Shown piece after piece: positions 51,726 to 59,060 of a DNA stretch of 64,000 bases (positions are counted from its first letter, which is position 1; the number at the start of each line of letters is the position of its first letter). The stretch is from a bacterium (GTDB lineage Bacteria; UBA8248), in NCBI GenBank assembly GCA_022828125.1, contig JAJEJD010000016.1:62001-126000 (forward strand), given 5' to 3'. The notes under the pieces are model-generated. The model was not told the DNA's origin. It worked only from the letters and a program-made list of their open reading frames with translations, and did no database searches. The translations under genes were made by a program, and so were the position numbers.

Positions 51726-52946
51726 GGGAGCAAGGCCCAGCTTCTTGATACCAGATTCCAGGGCGTCGAGCGTCTTGTCGATCTGCGCTTCGGTGTGCGT
51801 CGCCATGAGGGTGGCCCTTAACCTGCTCGTTCCTTCGGGCACCGTGGGCGGGCGGATGGCGAGCAGGTACACGCCCGCCTCCATTAGATACTCCGCGAGC
51901 GCCAGCGTTTTTTCCGTATCCCTGATGATGATGGGGAAAATCGGTATCTCGGCACCCGGCGGCGGTTCGTTCAGGCGTACCCCGATAAAGCGAAGCCCGG
52001 CGCGAAAGCGCGCGCACAGGTTCGCCAGATTCTCCCGGCGGCGCGCCCCCTCGGCGCCTTTTACGAAGCGGACGGCGGCACAAGAGGCGGCGGCCACGGC
52101 GGGCGGGGGACTCGTCGAATAGATATAGGGACGCGCCTTGTTGATGAGGTAATCGACCACTTCCGAATCCGCGCAGGCGAACGCGCCGTAAGAGGCGAGC
52201 GCCTTACCCAACGTGCCCATGGATACCGAAACGCCCTCCTCCACACCGAAATAAGCGGCGCTCCCCCTGCCGCCCTCGCCGATGACGCCCGTGCCGTGCG
52301 CGTCGTCCACCACGAGCACGGCATTGTATTTGTCCGCGAGGTCGCAGATTCCGGGCAGAGGCGCCAGATCCCCGTCCATGCTGAACACGCCATCCGTCAC
52401 GATGAGCTTCCGGCGGGCCCGGGAACCCTTCAAAGCGTCTTCCAGACGATTGAGGCTCCCGTGCGGGTAGATGTGGACGCGCGCCCTGGAGAGTCGGCAG
52501 CCGTCCACGATGCTCGCGTGGTTTAACGCGTCGCTGAAAACGGCGTCTCCATCGCCCGCCAGGGCCGTGATCAATCCTAAGTTCGCCAGAAAACCCGAAC
52601 CGAAGACGAGCGCGGCGTCCTTTCGCTTGAAGGCGGCCAGCGCGCGCGCCAACTCCTCGTGGGCGGCCATGTGGCCCGAGATGAGCGGGGAGGCGGCACC
52701 GCTCGCGCCAGCGCTTCTCGCGGCCTCGACAGACGCCTCGATGATGGCGGGATAGCCCGCGAGGCCCAGGTAGTTGTTGCTGGAGAGGTTGACGAGGGTC
52801 CTCCCGCCATAACGCATGGTGGGCCCCTGCATTCCCTCGACCGTGCGCAGCCCCCGGCGCAGGTTTTGAGCCGAGAGTTCGCGCAACTCCGCGCCTATCT
52901 GCGCTTTCCAGTCCTCTTGGGCGTTGCTCACGCTTGTCTCGTCCAT
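51714..52946 (-). CDS. 2-amino-3-ketobutyrate CoA ligase / 8-amino-7-oxononanoate synthase family (Kbl/BioF)
   Basis: This 410-residue alpha-oxoamine synthase has the PLP lysine in SMGTLGKALASYGAF, with VDDAHGTGVIGEGGRG before it and DALNHASIVDGCRLSRARV earlier. It condenses an amino acid with an acyl-CoA. The GMQGPTMRYGG-type N-terminal loop and FPIIIRDTEKTLAL are compatible with either glycine C-acetyltransferase or BioF; no other biotin gene is nearby. The last residues (APGGC) and the TGA come from the adjacent repeat, so the true ancestral C-terminus may have differed. Confidence 0.85.
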   Translation of the reverse strand: MDETSVSNAQEDWKAQIGAELRELSAQNLRRGLRTVEGMQGPTMRYGGRTLVNLSSNNYLGLAGYPAIIEASVEAARSAGASGAASPLISGHMAAHEELARALAAFKRKDAALVFGSGFLANLGLITALAGDGDAVFSDALNHASIVDGCRLSRARVHIYPHGSLNRLEDALKGSRARRKLIVTDGVFSMDGDLAPLPGICDLADKYNAVLVVDDAHGTGVIGEGGRGSAAYFGVEEGVSVSMGTLGKALASYGAFACADSEVVDYLINKARPYIYSTSPPPAVAAASCAAVRFVKGAEGARRRENLANLCARFRAGLRFIGVRLNEPPPGAEIPIFPIIIRDTEKTLALAEYLMEAGVYLLAIRPPTVPEGTSRLRATLMATHTEAQIDKTLDALESGIKKLGLAPGGC

Positions 52947-53078
52947 CCACTCATTTTAGGAGACAAAGACGCGCCCGAAAAGCGAGGGCAACGAAACTCT
53001 TGCGCCGCCCCCGCAATGGTGTCATTTTTTCCGGGTACCGAGACGGTTCGGATTCCACACGGCGGAAAGGAGCCTCAC

Positions 53079-53453
53079 TTGAACTGGCTTTTGGTGGCAG
53101 GCGGCGGCGCAATCGGCAGCGCGCTGCGCTACGGACTGGCGCTTTTCGTGCAGCGGTCGCTGGGCGCAGGCTGGCCCTTCGGCACGCTGGCGGCGAACGT
53201 CATCGGCTCGTTCATCATCGGGTGTATGTACGAATTACTCGTCGCGAGGGAGGTGTTCAGCGAGGAGGTCCGCCTGTTCACGATGATCGGCCTGCTGGGC
53301 GGGTTCACCACGTTCTCCGCCTTCAGCCTCGAAACCCTCCTCATGTTCCAGGAGGGCGACTGGCTTCTCGCGGCGCTCTACGTCGCGCTCTCGGTCGCCG
53401 GGTGTCTCCTCGCCGTCTGGGCGGGGTTTCAGTTCACCGCCGCGATGACATAG
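53079..53453 (+). CDS. crcB: Fluoride channel Fluc/CrcB
   Basis: This 124-residue protein has four helices and the Fluc signatures GGGAIGSALRYGLALF, GTLAANVIGSFIIGCMYEL (conserved Asn) and GLLGGFTTFSAFSLETLLM (the Phe box and TTFS track). It exports F- as a dual-topology dimer in the inner membrane. The start is a TTG at 53079 preceded by AAAGGAG. A single copy is present, so a homodimer is expected. I searched upstream for a fluoride riboswitch and did not find a convincing one. Confidence 0.92.
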   Translation: MNWLLVAGGGAIGSALRYGLALFVQRSLGAGWPFGTLAANVIGSFIIGCMYELLVAREVFSEEVRLFTMIGLLGGFTTFSAFSLETLLMFQEGDWLLAALYVALSVAGCLLAVWAGFQFTAAMT

Positions 53454-53535
53454 CGCATCAAAAACTTCCCCGGCGAGGAATTTCTCTATTCGCGCAAAAA
53501 ATTCCCCGCGCCGCGCAGGGCAACGAGGACTACCA

Positions 53536-53922
53536 GGGAGTTGTTGAAAAAGCCAGTTTACAACCTTTACGGAGATATCTCCCCACCAAGGAGAATTTCA
53601 AATCCACTCCCCCCTTGAGGGGGAGTCGAAGAGGCCGAGCGCTTTATGCGAAGGCCGATTCGGTGGGGGGTAAAATGCGTTTTTGCCCACTCCGATTTAT
53701 CCCCCCACCAGTTCGCTTTCGGGCTTGCGCCCTCACCTCACTGACTCCCCCTCAAGGGGGGAGTGATTCTTCCTCCTTCATCAGTCGCCGACGACCCTCA
53801 AGGGGGAAGTCGATTTCCCCTCTACTTGAATAGCAATGACCCTTAAGAGGAAATGATTTTGGAATTCTCTTCGATGGGGAACGATCTTTGTAGAGGTCGT
53901 ATATCTAGTTGTCCAACAACCC
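53536..53922. repeat. MITE-like palindromic element, copy 2
   Basis: Bounded by GGGAGTTGTTGAAAAAGCC (53536-53554) and GTTGTCCAACAACCC (53908-53922), it repeats the inner arms of copy 1: ACTCCCCCCTTGAGGGGGAG (53606 on), GATTCGGTGGGGGGTAAAAT, then GACTCCCCCTCAAGGGGGGA. It is longer than copy 1, by about 135 bp of extra sequence near the ends. It occupies the gap between the converging fluc and Panacea genes (53454-54020), where nothing else was seen. Confidence 0.7.
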
Positions 53923-54020
53923 TATGATCGTGAGATTTGCTTATTTCCTGACGAACTTCCTTGACGGATTCCCTGCTTGAGGGGCTGGATTGTCGGGGAA
54001 TTGTTTTTCGCCGCCTACCT

Positions 54021-54452
54021 CTATTCCTGGAGGGAGCCATAATATTCCGCCAGTGATTCATGTGAAATAACCTGATTGCCTCTTTCCCTGGCCGGAATAC
54101 CCTTCCTTGCGTTCATCCATGGGGGTTCGGAATGCGTGAGATCGCTCAGTTGCTGACCGCTGTATTCCCCGTAATGAGCCACCACGACATCAACGGTCTC
54201 ACGTTCGCTCTCGGACAATGCGTCGGGGTTCGACCGGACCGTAGAGACATGGAAAAAACCTTGATGCCTTTTGTATAAATCGGGACACACCGGACCATTC
54301 GCCCACGCCTGAATCTCTTCGGGGAACAAAGGCTCTTCATCCCAAACGAGATGCCAAGCCTGCGCATAATAAACGATCTTTTGAAGTTTCCACGTCGTGA
54401 TCCTGCCGGTTTTCGATAGAATATATTCCGCGGCATCATAAACTGACGCCAT
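54021..54452 (-). CDS. Panacea (DUF4065/SocA-like) domain protein
   Basis: This 143-residue protein matches the Panacea/SocA/GepA domain: VYDAAEYILSKTGRITTWKL, YYAQAWHLVWDEEPLF, EIQAWANGPVCPDLYKRH and an acidic/aromatic middle (VVVAHYGEYSGQQLSDLTHS). Panacea domains act as antitoxins that neutralise many unrelated toxins when the two are encoded side by side. No adjacent toxin gene is visible here. The codons are noticeably more AT-rich than in the neighbours, suggesting recent transfer. I chose ATG 54452 after AAGGGGAGCGAGG; an upstream ATG at 54503 adds 17 residues. Confidence 0.82.
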   Translation of the reverse strand: MASVYDAAEYILSKTGRITTWKLQKIVYYAQAWHLVWDEEPLFPEEIQAWANGPVCPDLYKRHQGFFHVSTVRSNPDALSESERETVDVVVAHYGEYSGQQLSDLTHSEPPWMNARKGIPARERGNQVISHESLAEYYGSLQE

Positions 54453-54590
54453 GCCTCGCTCCCCTTTCGCCTTTCTGTATTCACCTATTCTGGACGTGAA
54501 CATTCAAAATTTCAACGTGCGAATAAAAAACGATAATACCACAAAAATGCTCCGGTGAATACAAAAAAATTCCCCGCGCCGCATGACCAC

Positions 54591-55376
54591 TCAGATCGAA
54601 GACATCTCGCCCCCGTCGACCTGCAGCGCAGCTCCCGTGATGTAGCTCGCCCGCTCGCTGGCGAGAAAGGCCACCGCCGCCGCGAATTCCTCAGCCTCGC
54701 CGAGGCGGCCGATGGCGATGTCCTTCGTCACCTCGGCGTAGACTTCCTCCTCGCTGCGGCCGCTTTCGGCGGCCATCTTCGCGATGCGCTCGGGCCAGTG
54801 GGTGTTGAAGCGCCCGGGGTTCACGATGTTGACCAGAATGCCGTCGCGCACGAATTCGCCGGCGAGTGATTTCGTGAAGTTGAGCAGCGCCGCCTTCGAC
54901 GCGTTCGAGACCACGCGGCGGGGCCGGGGCTGGCGGCTGCTCGTGGAGCCGGTCATGATGATGCGGCCCCACTTCTGCTTCTGCATGTAGGGGATCACCA
55001 GGCGGCTGAATTCGGACGCCGCGAAGAGGATGCTGCTCATCGAGTAATCCCAATCCGCGCGCTCGACGTCGAGAAAATCCTTGGTGGTGCTCACGCCTGC
55101 GTTGCTCACGAGAATATGGACCGTCCCGAAAAGGGCGACCGTCTCCTCCACCACGGCGGCGATGTCTTCCGGGACGCTCACGTCGCAGCGCATCGCGCGC
55201 ACCACGCCCTCCGAGACCGACTGGATTTCCTGTTTCGCCGCCGCCAAGCGCTCCTCGTTCCGCGCGCAGATGCAGACGTCGCAGCCCTCACGCGCGAGTT
55301 CTTTCGCGACCGCTAGGCCAAGACCCGAGTTCCCGCCGGTTACGATGGCGGCTTTTCCGTGAAGTCCCAAATCCAT
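54591..55376 (-). CDS. SDR-family oxidoreductase lacking the catalytic Tyr
   Basis: This 261-residue short-chain reductase has the cofactor motif TGGNSGLGLAVAKELARE, NAG in LVSNAGVSTTKD, and a GSTSSRQPRPRRVVSNASKA active-site region. The usual Y-x3-K catalytic pair reads S-N-A-S-K here, so the Tyr is Ser. The NAD(P) side looks intact (ARNEERLA suggests NADP). It may bind a cofactor without normal catalysis, or use another acid. The C-terminus ITGAALQVDGGEMSS is typical for SDRs. Confidence 0.85.
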   Translation of the reverse strand: MDLGLHGKAAIVTGGNSGLGLAVAKELAREGCDVCICARNEERLAAAKQEIQSVSEGVVRAMRCDVSVPEDIAAVVEETVALFGTVHILVSNAGVSTTKDFLDVERADWDYSMSSILFAASEFSRLVIPYMQKQKWGRIIMTGSTSSRQPRPRRVVSNASKAALLNFTKSLAGEFVRDGILVNIVNPGRFNTHWPERIAKMAAESGRSEEEVYAEVTKDIAIGRLGEAEEFAAAVAFLASERASYITGAALQVDGGEMSSI

Positions 55377-55452
55377 TTTTCATCCTCTTACAATGTAAAA
55401 ATCCGCTTACCCTGTCGCGACGTTTTACCCGGCTGATCAAAGAGAGAATACC

Positions 55453-55542
55453 GTAGGGGCGGACCCATATTTCCGCCCTGGTTTATGTTTTCACCCAGCA
55501 TGTTTTGACAGGATGCGGGCGGACACATAGGTCCGCCCCTAC
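55453..55542. repeat. Intergenic inverted repeat GTAGGGGCGGACC
   Basis: GTAGGGGCGGACC (55453-55465) and its exact inverse GGTCCGCCCCTAC (55530-55542) flank a 64-bp spacer which itself contains GGGCGGACACATAGG. The same block opens as CGTAGGGGCGGACCGATGTG at 56632. The 55377-55663 gap is divergent between the SDR and the small selenoprotein gene, whose promoter follows at 55597. Confidence 0.65.
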
Positions 55543-55596
55543 AACACATGAGCATCTCTTTGCACCCTTATCGCATTTCACAGCATCCCCTGGCGA

Positions 55597-55625
55597 TTGA
55601 GAATGCGCATACGCCCCCTTATAAT
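55597..55625 (+). promoter_or_regulatory. Sigma70 promoter for the AhpD-like selenoprotein
   Basis: TTGAGA (55597-55602) and a perfect TATAAT (55620-55625) are separated by 17 bp. Transcription should start near 55632, about 30 bp before the ATG at 55664, with GGAGAGG as the ribosome site. Confidence 0.75.
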
Positions 55626-55663
55626 CCACCGATTCCGCCGTTCGCCACCCGAGGAGAGGAAAA

Positions 55664-55936
55664 ATGACGGAGCGCGCCGATTTCCGCCAGTTCTACCGCG
55701 ACGCCCACAACGTGGACCTGCTCACCGACCGCGAGAAAATCCTGATGGGCCTCGCCGTCGCCATCGTGCGCAACTGCCAGCCGTGAGTGGGCCGCCGCCT
55801 GGCGGACGCCGGGAAAGCGGGCCTCTCCGAGGAGACGCTCGACGCCGCATTCGATTTGACCGCCGCCGTCATGGCGGGGGTCGCCCAGAGCATGAACCAG
55901 CGCTACAAGGAGTCGCGGGCTCAGGGCGCTTCCTAG
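55664..55936 (+). CDS. AhpD-like small selenoprotein (C-x-x-U)
   Basis: The frame reads 90 residues with one in-frame TGA at 55784-55786 (residue 41). Decoded as Sec, the site becomes AIVRNCQP-U-VGRRLADA, the C-x-x-U form of the CxxC motif in AhpD/carboxymuconolactone-decarboxylase-like proteins. The rest fits the helical pattern of that family: LTDREKILMGLAVA before it and AGLSEETLDAAFDLTAAVMA after it. AhpD is a peroxidase/redox partner; a Sec at the resolving position would make it a fast thiol oxidoreductase. It has its own promoter and is 10 bp upstream of a methyltransferase gene. A pseudogene is unlikely because both halves stay in one frame. Confidence 0.82.
55792..55805 (+). promoter_or_regulatory. 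Candidate SECIS hairpin
   Basis: Five nt after the UGA, CCGCC (55792-55796) pairs with GGCGG (55801-55805) around GCCT; alternative registers with neighbouring GC-rich arms exist. The loop is about 11-14 nt after the UGA, slightly closer than usual, so this is less convincing than the hairpin at 22855. Confidence 0.35.
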
Positions 55937-55946
55937 AGATCCTCTT

Positions 55947-56498
55947 ATGAAAGACTGGTTCAGGAGATTCACGGATTTCGACGATCCGAACAAGCTGATG
56001 CCCTGGAAGGACAAAAGCCCCGAACCCCAGGGGGAGACGCCCGAGGACCGCCCCGAGGTCCCCATCAAGCCGGTCTGGTATTTCGCCATGTACTTCATCA
56101 TGGGCGTGGGCTTCGACACCCTGTTCCCCACCTACGCCTTCCCGGAGAGCATGCGCTTCACGCTCGGAGCGGGGCTGGTGCTTATCGGCGCCGTGATGAA
56201 CTCGACCTCCCTCGTCTGCTACAGAAACGCGCGCACGAACCACGAGACGGACAAGCCCGCGCGCGTCCTCATCACCGACGGCCCCTACCGCTTTTCGCGC
56301 AACCCCATCTATCTCGGCTACATATGCCTCTTCCTGGGACTGGGGATTTTCCTCAATAACCTGTGGATTTTCGTTCTGGGCGCGCCGCTCCTCGCCACGG
56401 TGCAGGTGGCTATCGTCGCGCGCGAGGAGGATTACCTCGCGGAGAAATTCGGCGAGGAATACGGCGAATACTGCCAGAGCGTACGCCGCTGGCTGTAG
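55947..56498 (+). CDS. Isoprenylcysteine carboxyl methyltransferase (ICMT)-family membrane protein
   Basis: This 183-residue protein has four predicted helices and the ICMT/PEMT-like signature VLITDGPYRFSRNPIYLGYI followed by a C-terminal REEDYLAEKFGEEYGEYCQS. Such proteins methylate isoprenylated or lipid substrates with S-adenosylmethionine; bacterial members are mostly uncharacterised. It lies 10 bp after the small selenoprotein, and the pair shares a promoter. Confidence 0.8.
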   Translation: MKDWFRRFTDFDDPNKLMPWKDKSPEPQGETPEDRPEVPIKPVWYFAMYFIMGVGFDTLFPTYAFPESMRFTLGAGLVLIGAVMNSTSLVCYRNARTNHETDKPARVLITDGPYRFSRNPIYLGYICLFLGLGIFLNNLWIFVLGAPLLATVQVAIVAREEDYLAEKFGEEYGEYCQSVRRWL

Positions 56499-56518
56499 GG
56501 CGGCGATGGGGGTAACCG

Positions 56519-56941
56519 GTAGGGACAACCCCTCCTCGGGGTTGTCCTGCCCTCCGTGGTTGTCCTTCGTCGAGGTGTCGGACAGGCACGGAGGCCTGTC
56601 CCTACGCCTCGTATCGAACGCGGCATCTCGTAGGGGCGGACCGATGTGTCCGCCCTTGTCATCGGTTTGAAAGGCAACCCCCCCTACCCCCCCTTGTCAG
56701 GGGGGTATAAAAAGGCGATGCGCCTTCGCCGGGCTGAGTGGGCTTTGTTTTTTCTTGCTCCCGACACCGCCATACCTGAATCCCCGCGCCATTTTAGCTG
56801 AGGGGGTTTTGCTTTTTCTTGCCCCCCTGACAAGGGGGGGTAGGGGGGGTTGCCTTTCAAAGAGGGAGGTCGGGGGTTCGCGCGAAATCGGCCTTCCCGC
56901 TAACGGCAATAACCCTCAACAAGGACTTTTTCAACAATCCC
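56519..56941. repeat. Convergent-junction repeat block, hairpin copy 3
   Basis: Three parts follow each other. First, 56519-56661 is built of GTAGGGACAACCCC, GTCGGACAGGCACGGAGGCC and CGTAGGGGCGGACCG units. Second, the long palindrome runs 56673-56854 with GGCAACCCCCCCTACCCCCC and TAGGGGGGGTTGCC arms, longer than other copies because of an extra central section. Third, GACTTTTTCAACAATCCC (56925-56942) ends it. The first part is a close inverted copy of 60480-60598. It separates the converging ICMT-like and PPC-domain genes. No coding sequence was found in 56499-57025. Confidence 0.72.
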
Positions 56942-56959
56942 TTCAGCGCGGCTCACTCG

Positions 56960-56990
56960 AAAAAAAGGGCCGCCCCATGCGGAGCGGCCC
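56960..56990 (-). terminator. Rho-independent terminator of the PPC-domain gene
   Basis: On the minus strand GGGCCGC (56990-56984) pairs with GCGGCCC (56973-56967), followed by seven T residues (56966-56960). It lies 35 bp after the stop at 57026. Confidence 0.85.
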
Positions 56991-57025
56991 CGGAAACATT
57001 TTTCTTACAATCGAATTTCTTAAGA

Positions 57026-57631
57026 CTAACGCACGCCCTTGGGCTTGGGGCGCGCCTTGCGCCTGGTGATCTCTTTTTTGATCGCGGCGTCGGATTTCCC
57101 GTTCGTCTCGATGCCGAAGACCTCGCCCACGCGGGTGTGCTTGTCCATGAGGCGCATGAAGGAGATGTCCGACAACTCGGCGATCACCATCTCGCAGGTG
57201 CTGAAGATGGTGCACCCCTCCACGAGGTGGCCGCCGAAGCACGTCGCCTCGGGCCGGCCCATCGAGATGGTGACGTGGGCATGGAGGTAGGGCTCGCCCG
57301 CCTCGGTCTGGGTGATGTTGCCGCTCATCTGCAGGAGTTCGAGCGGGCCGTTTATGGGCGTGAAGATGCGGCAATCGTCGTTGATGGGGAACGGGTTGGG
57401 GAACTGCCAGACGTTTCTGAGCACCGCCTTTTGCAGGCTCGCCGCCACGCTCAGGATGACGCCCGCCTTCACGCCCTTCTCCTGGCATATCTTGAGCGTC
57501 GTGCCGAACAGATCGTCGCCCGGCGCCATGCGGATGGCCAGGACGCGGCCGATGCCCGCCTCGGCCACGTCGTAGCGGGCCTTGCGGGTCTTCCAGTTGG
57601 AATTATCGAAACTCGTCAGTTTTCTCGCCAT
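57026..57631 (-). CDS. PPC/DUF296-domain protein
   Basis: This 201-residue protein contains the PCC/PPC (DUF296) fold: RVLAIRMAPGDDLFGTTLKI, LLQMSGNITQTEAGEPYLHA (with the H-x-H that follows, LHAHVTISM) and FGGHLVEGCTIFSTCEMVIA. Bacterial members form trimers with a metal-like His cluster (LHAH), and plant relatives are AT-hook DNA-binding factors. No AT-hook is present here. The C-terminal tail (RRKARPKPKGVR) is basic. Function unknown. It is its own transcription unit with a good terminator. Confidence 0.85.
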   Translation of the reverse strand: MARKLTSFDNSNWKTRKARYDVAEAGIGRVLAIRMAPGDDLFGTTLKICQEKGVKAGVILSVAASLQKAVLRNVWQFPNPFPINDDCRIFTPINGPLELLQMSGNITQTEAGEPYLHAHVTISMGRPEATCFGGHLVEGCTIFSTCEMVIAELSDISFMRLMDKHTRVGEVFGIETNGKSDAAIKKEITRRKARPKPKGVR

Positions 57632-57763
57632 GGATACTCATTCTCCCTGAGAGGCATACCGCCTCGTATGTGAAAAGATACGTTGAGCACGAAATTTTTC
57701 GGGGTTATATCACACCGAACCCCGGCGCGCATTCCGCATCGGTGCACACGCGGCGAACCCGCC

Positions 57764-59047
57764 TCAAACGCCCGGCGCCTCGTAGCGGACCTCCCCGTTC
57801 GTGACGGTGCAGACGACGAACGCGTCCTCCTCGAAGACGTCGCCCAGGTGCAAACCGCCCACCCCGCGAGGCGGACAGACGACGCAGAAATCGGCCGCGC
57901 CGCCCGGCTTCAGGACGCCCAGGTTATCGAAGCCGAGCGCTTCGGCGCCCGAGCGCGTGCACATCTCGAGCAACTCACTATCGCTGATCTCCGCATCCGC
58001 ATCCCTGAGCGCGCGGGCTTCTTCCAGGAGTGAGAGCGAGGGGCTGCTCGCCAGGCTGTCGGTTCCCAGGCATAGCTCCAGCCCCGCCTCGCGCATGCGC
58101 GCCGCATCGGCGAAGGGGTGGCCGAAAAAACGCGCCGAGCGCGGACAGAGGCAAACGCGCACCCCGTTCTTCCTCAAGAGCGCCCAGTCTTCGGCGTTCG
58201 TCTGGTTCGCGTGAACGGCGAGCGTGAGGCCATCGAGCGCGCCCCCTAAGTCGAGATGGGCGGCGGGGCGAAGCCCCGAGGGCCTGAAGCCGTCCAGCGC
58301 GCCGTTAAGCGCCCGGTGGACCCTTGCGAGCGCGCCGCCGCCGTCTTGTAAGAATTCGACCTCCTCAGCACTTTCTCCCAAGTGCGTCGCCACGGGCCAG
58401 CCTCTCTCCCTCGCCTCATCGCGGGCGGCGCGGTAGAGGGCGAGCGATGCCGAATAAGGCGCATGGGGGCTCAGGCCGTGCCGGACGGCGCCCGGAACGG
58501 GGCCTTCGTATTCCGGGAAAAGGTCGCAGGACTTCATTTTTTCCGCCAGAATCTCATCCGCCCGCGCCGGGTCGAGCCCCAGCAGCTCGTGAAACACCAC
58601 CCCGCGCATGCCCGCGCCCGCTATCGCCGTGGCGCTCTCGCCCGAAGTCGAGACGTCGCCGGCGCAAGTGACGCCCGCCGCCAGGCTCGCTGCAGCGCCG
58701 ATCTGCGCAGACGCCAGAAAAAGGTGCGCGGGCCAGCCCCTCATCTCGCGCACGAGGGAGACTATCCACTCCTCCATCGGCCCGGCCTCGCGCTTGAGGC
58801 CCGAGAGTTCGAGGTGCGTATGCGCGTTCACGAGGCCCGGAATCAGGATCGCGCGGCCGAAATCGCGCTCCTCGGCCACGGGTTCCGCGGGGCGCACGAA
58901 CGCCTCCTCACCCACCGCCAGGACGCGGCCCCCGGAAGTCAGGATCGCGCCGCGCCGGATGGGCGGCCCGTCCACCGGACAGACCAAGTCCGCCAGCCAA
59001 AGCTCCATCTTCTGCGTCGGGGGCGTTCGGGGAGGTTCCGTCGTCAC
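57764..59047 (-). CDS. Probable aminofutalosine deaminase (amidohydrolase)
   Basis: This 427-residue amidohydrolase has the order LIPGLVNAHTHLELSGLKRE (H-x-H), GLSPHAPYSASLALYRA, PVATHLGESAEEVEFL, VHANQTNAEDW, CLCPRSARFFGHPFADA and LGTDSLASSPSLSLLEEARA. The final motif set is the one seen in aminodeoxyfutalosine deaminases of the futalosine menaquinone pathway. It is separated by only 13 bp from mqnC, which supports the assignment. A generic SAH/chlorohydrolase-type enzyme is the alternative. No quinone methyltransferase is adjacent. Confidence 0.75.
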   Translation of the reverse strand: MTTEPPRTPPTQKMELWLADLVCPVDGPPIRRGAILTSGGRVLAVGEEAFVRPAEPVAEERDFGRAILIPGLVNAHTHLELSGLKREAGPMEEWIVSLVREMRGWPAHLFLASAQIGAAASLAAGVTCAGDVSTSGESATAIAGAGMRGVVFHELLGLDPARADEILAEKMKSCDLFPEYEGPVPGAVRHGLSPHAPYSASLALYRAARDEARERGWPVATHLGESAEEVEFLQDGGGALARVHRALNGALDGFRPSGLRPAAHLDLGGALDGLTLAVHANQTNAEDWALLRKNGVRVCLCPRSARFFGHPFADAARMREAGLELCLGTDSLASSPSLSLLEEARALRDADAEISDSELLEMCTRSGAEALGFDNLGVLKPGGAADFCVVCPPRGVGGLHLGDVFEEDAFVVCTVTNGEVRYEAPGV

Positions 59048-59060
59048 GGGAGAGACGTTG

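Noticed and set aside
52981-53078. Fluoride riboswitch upstream of crcB
   Set aside because: The region has AATGGTGTC and a few pairable segments, but I could not find the conserved GAUGRC-CCU-like second half of the crcB motif. A covariance search for RF01734 would decide.
53843-54061. Small minus-strand frame of 72 codons overlapping the Panacea gene, as a possible toxin
   Set aside because: It begins inside the Panacea gene, runs through repeat sequence, and has no recognisable domain or ribosome site.
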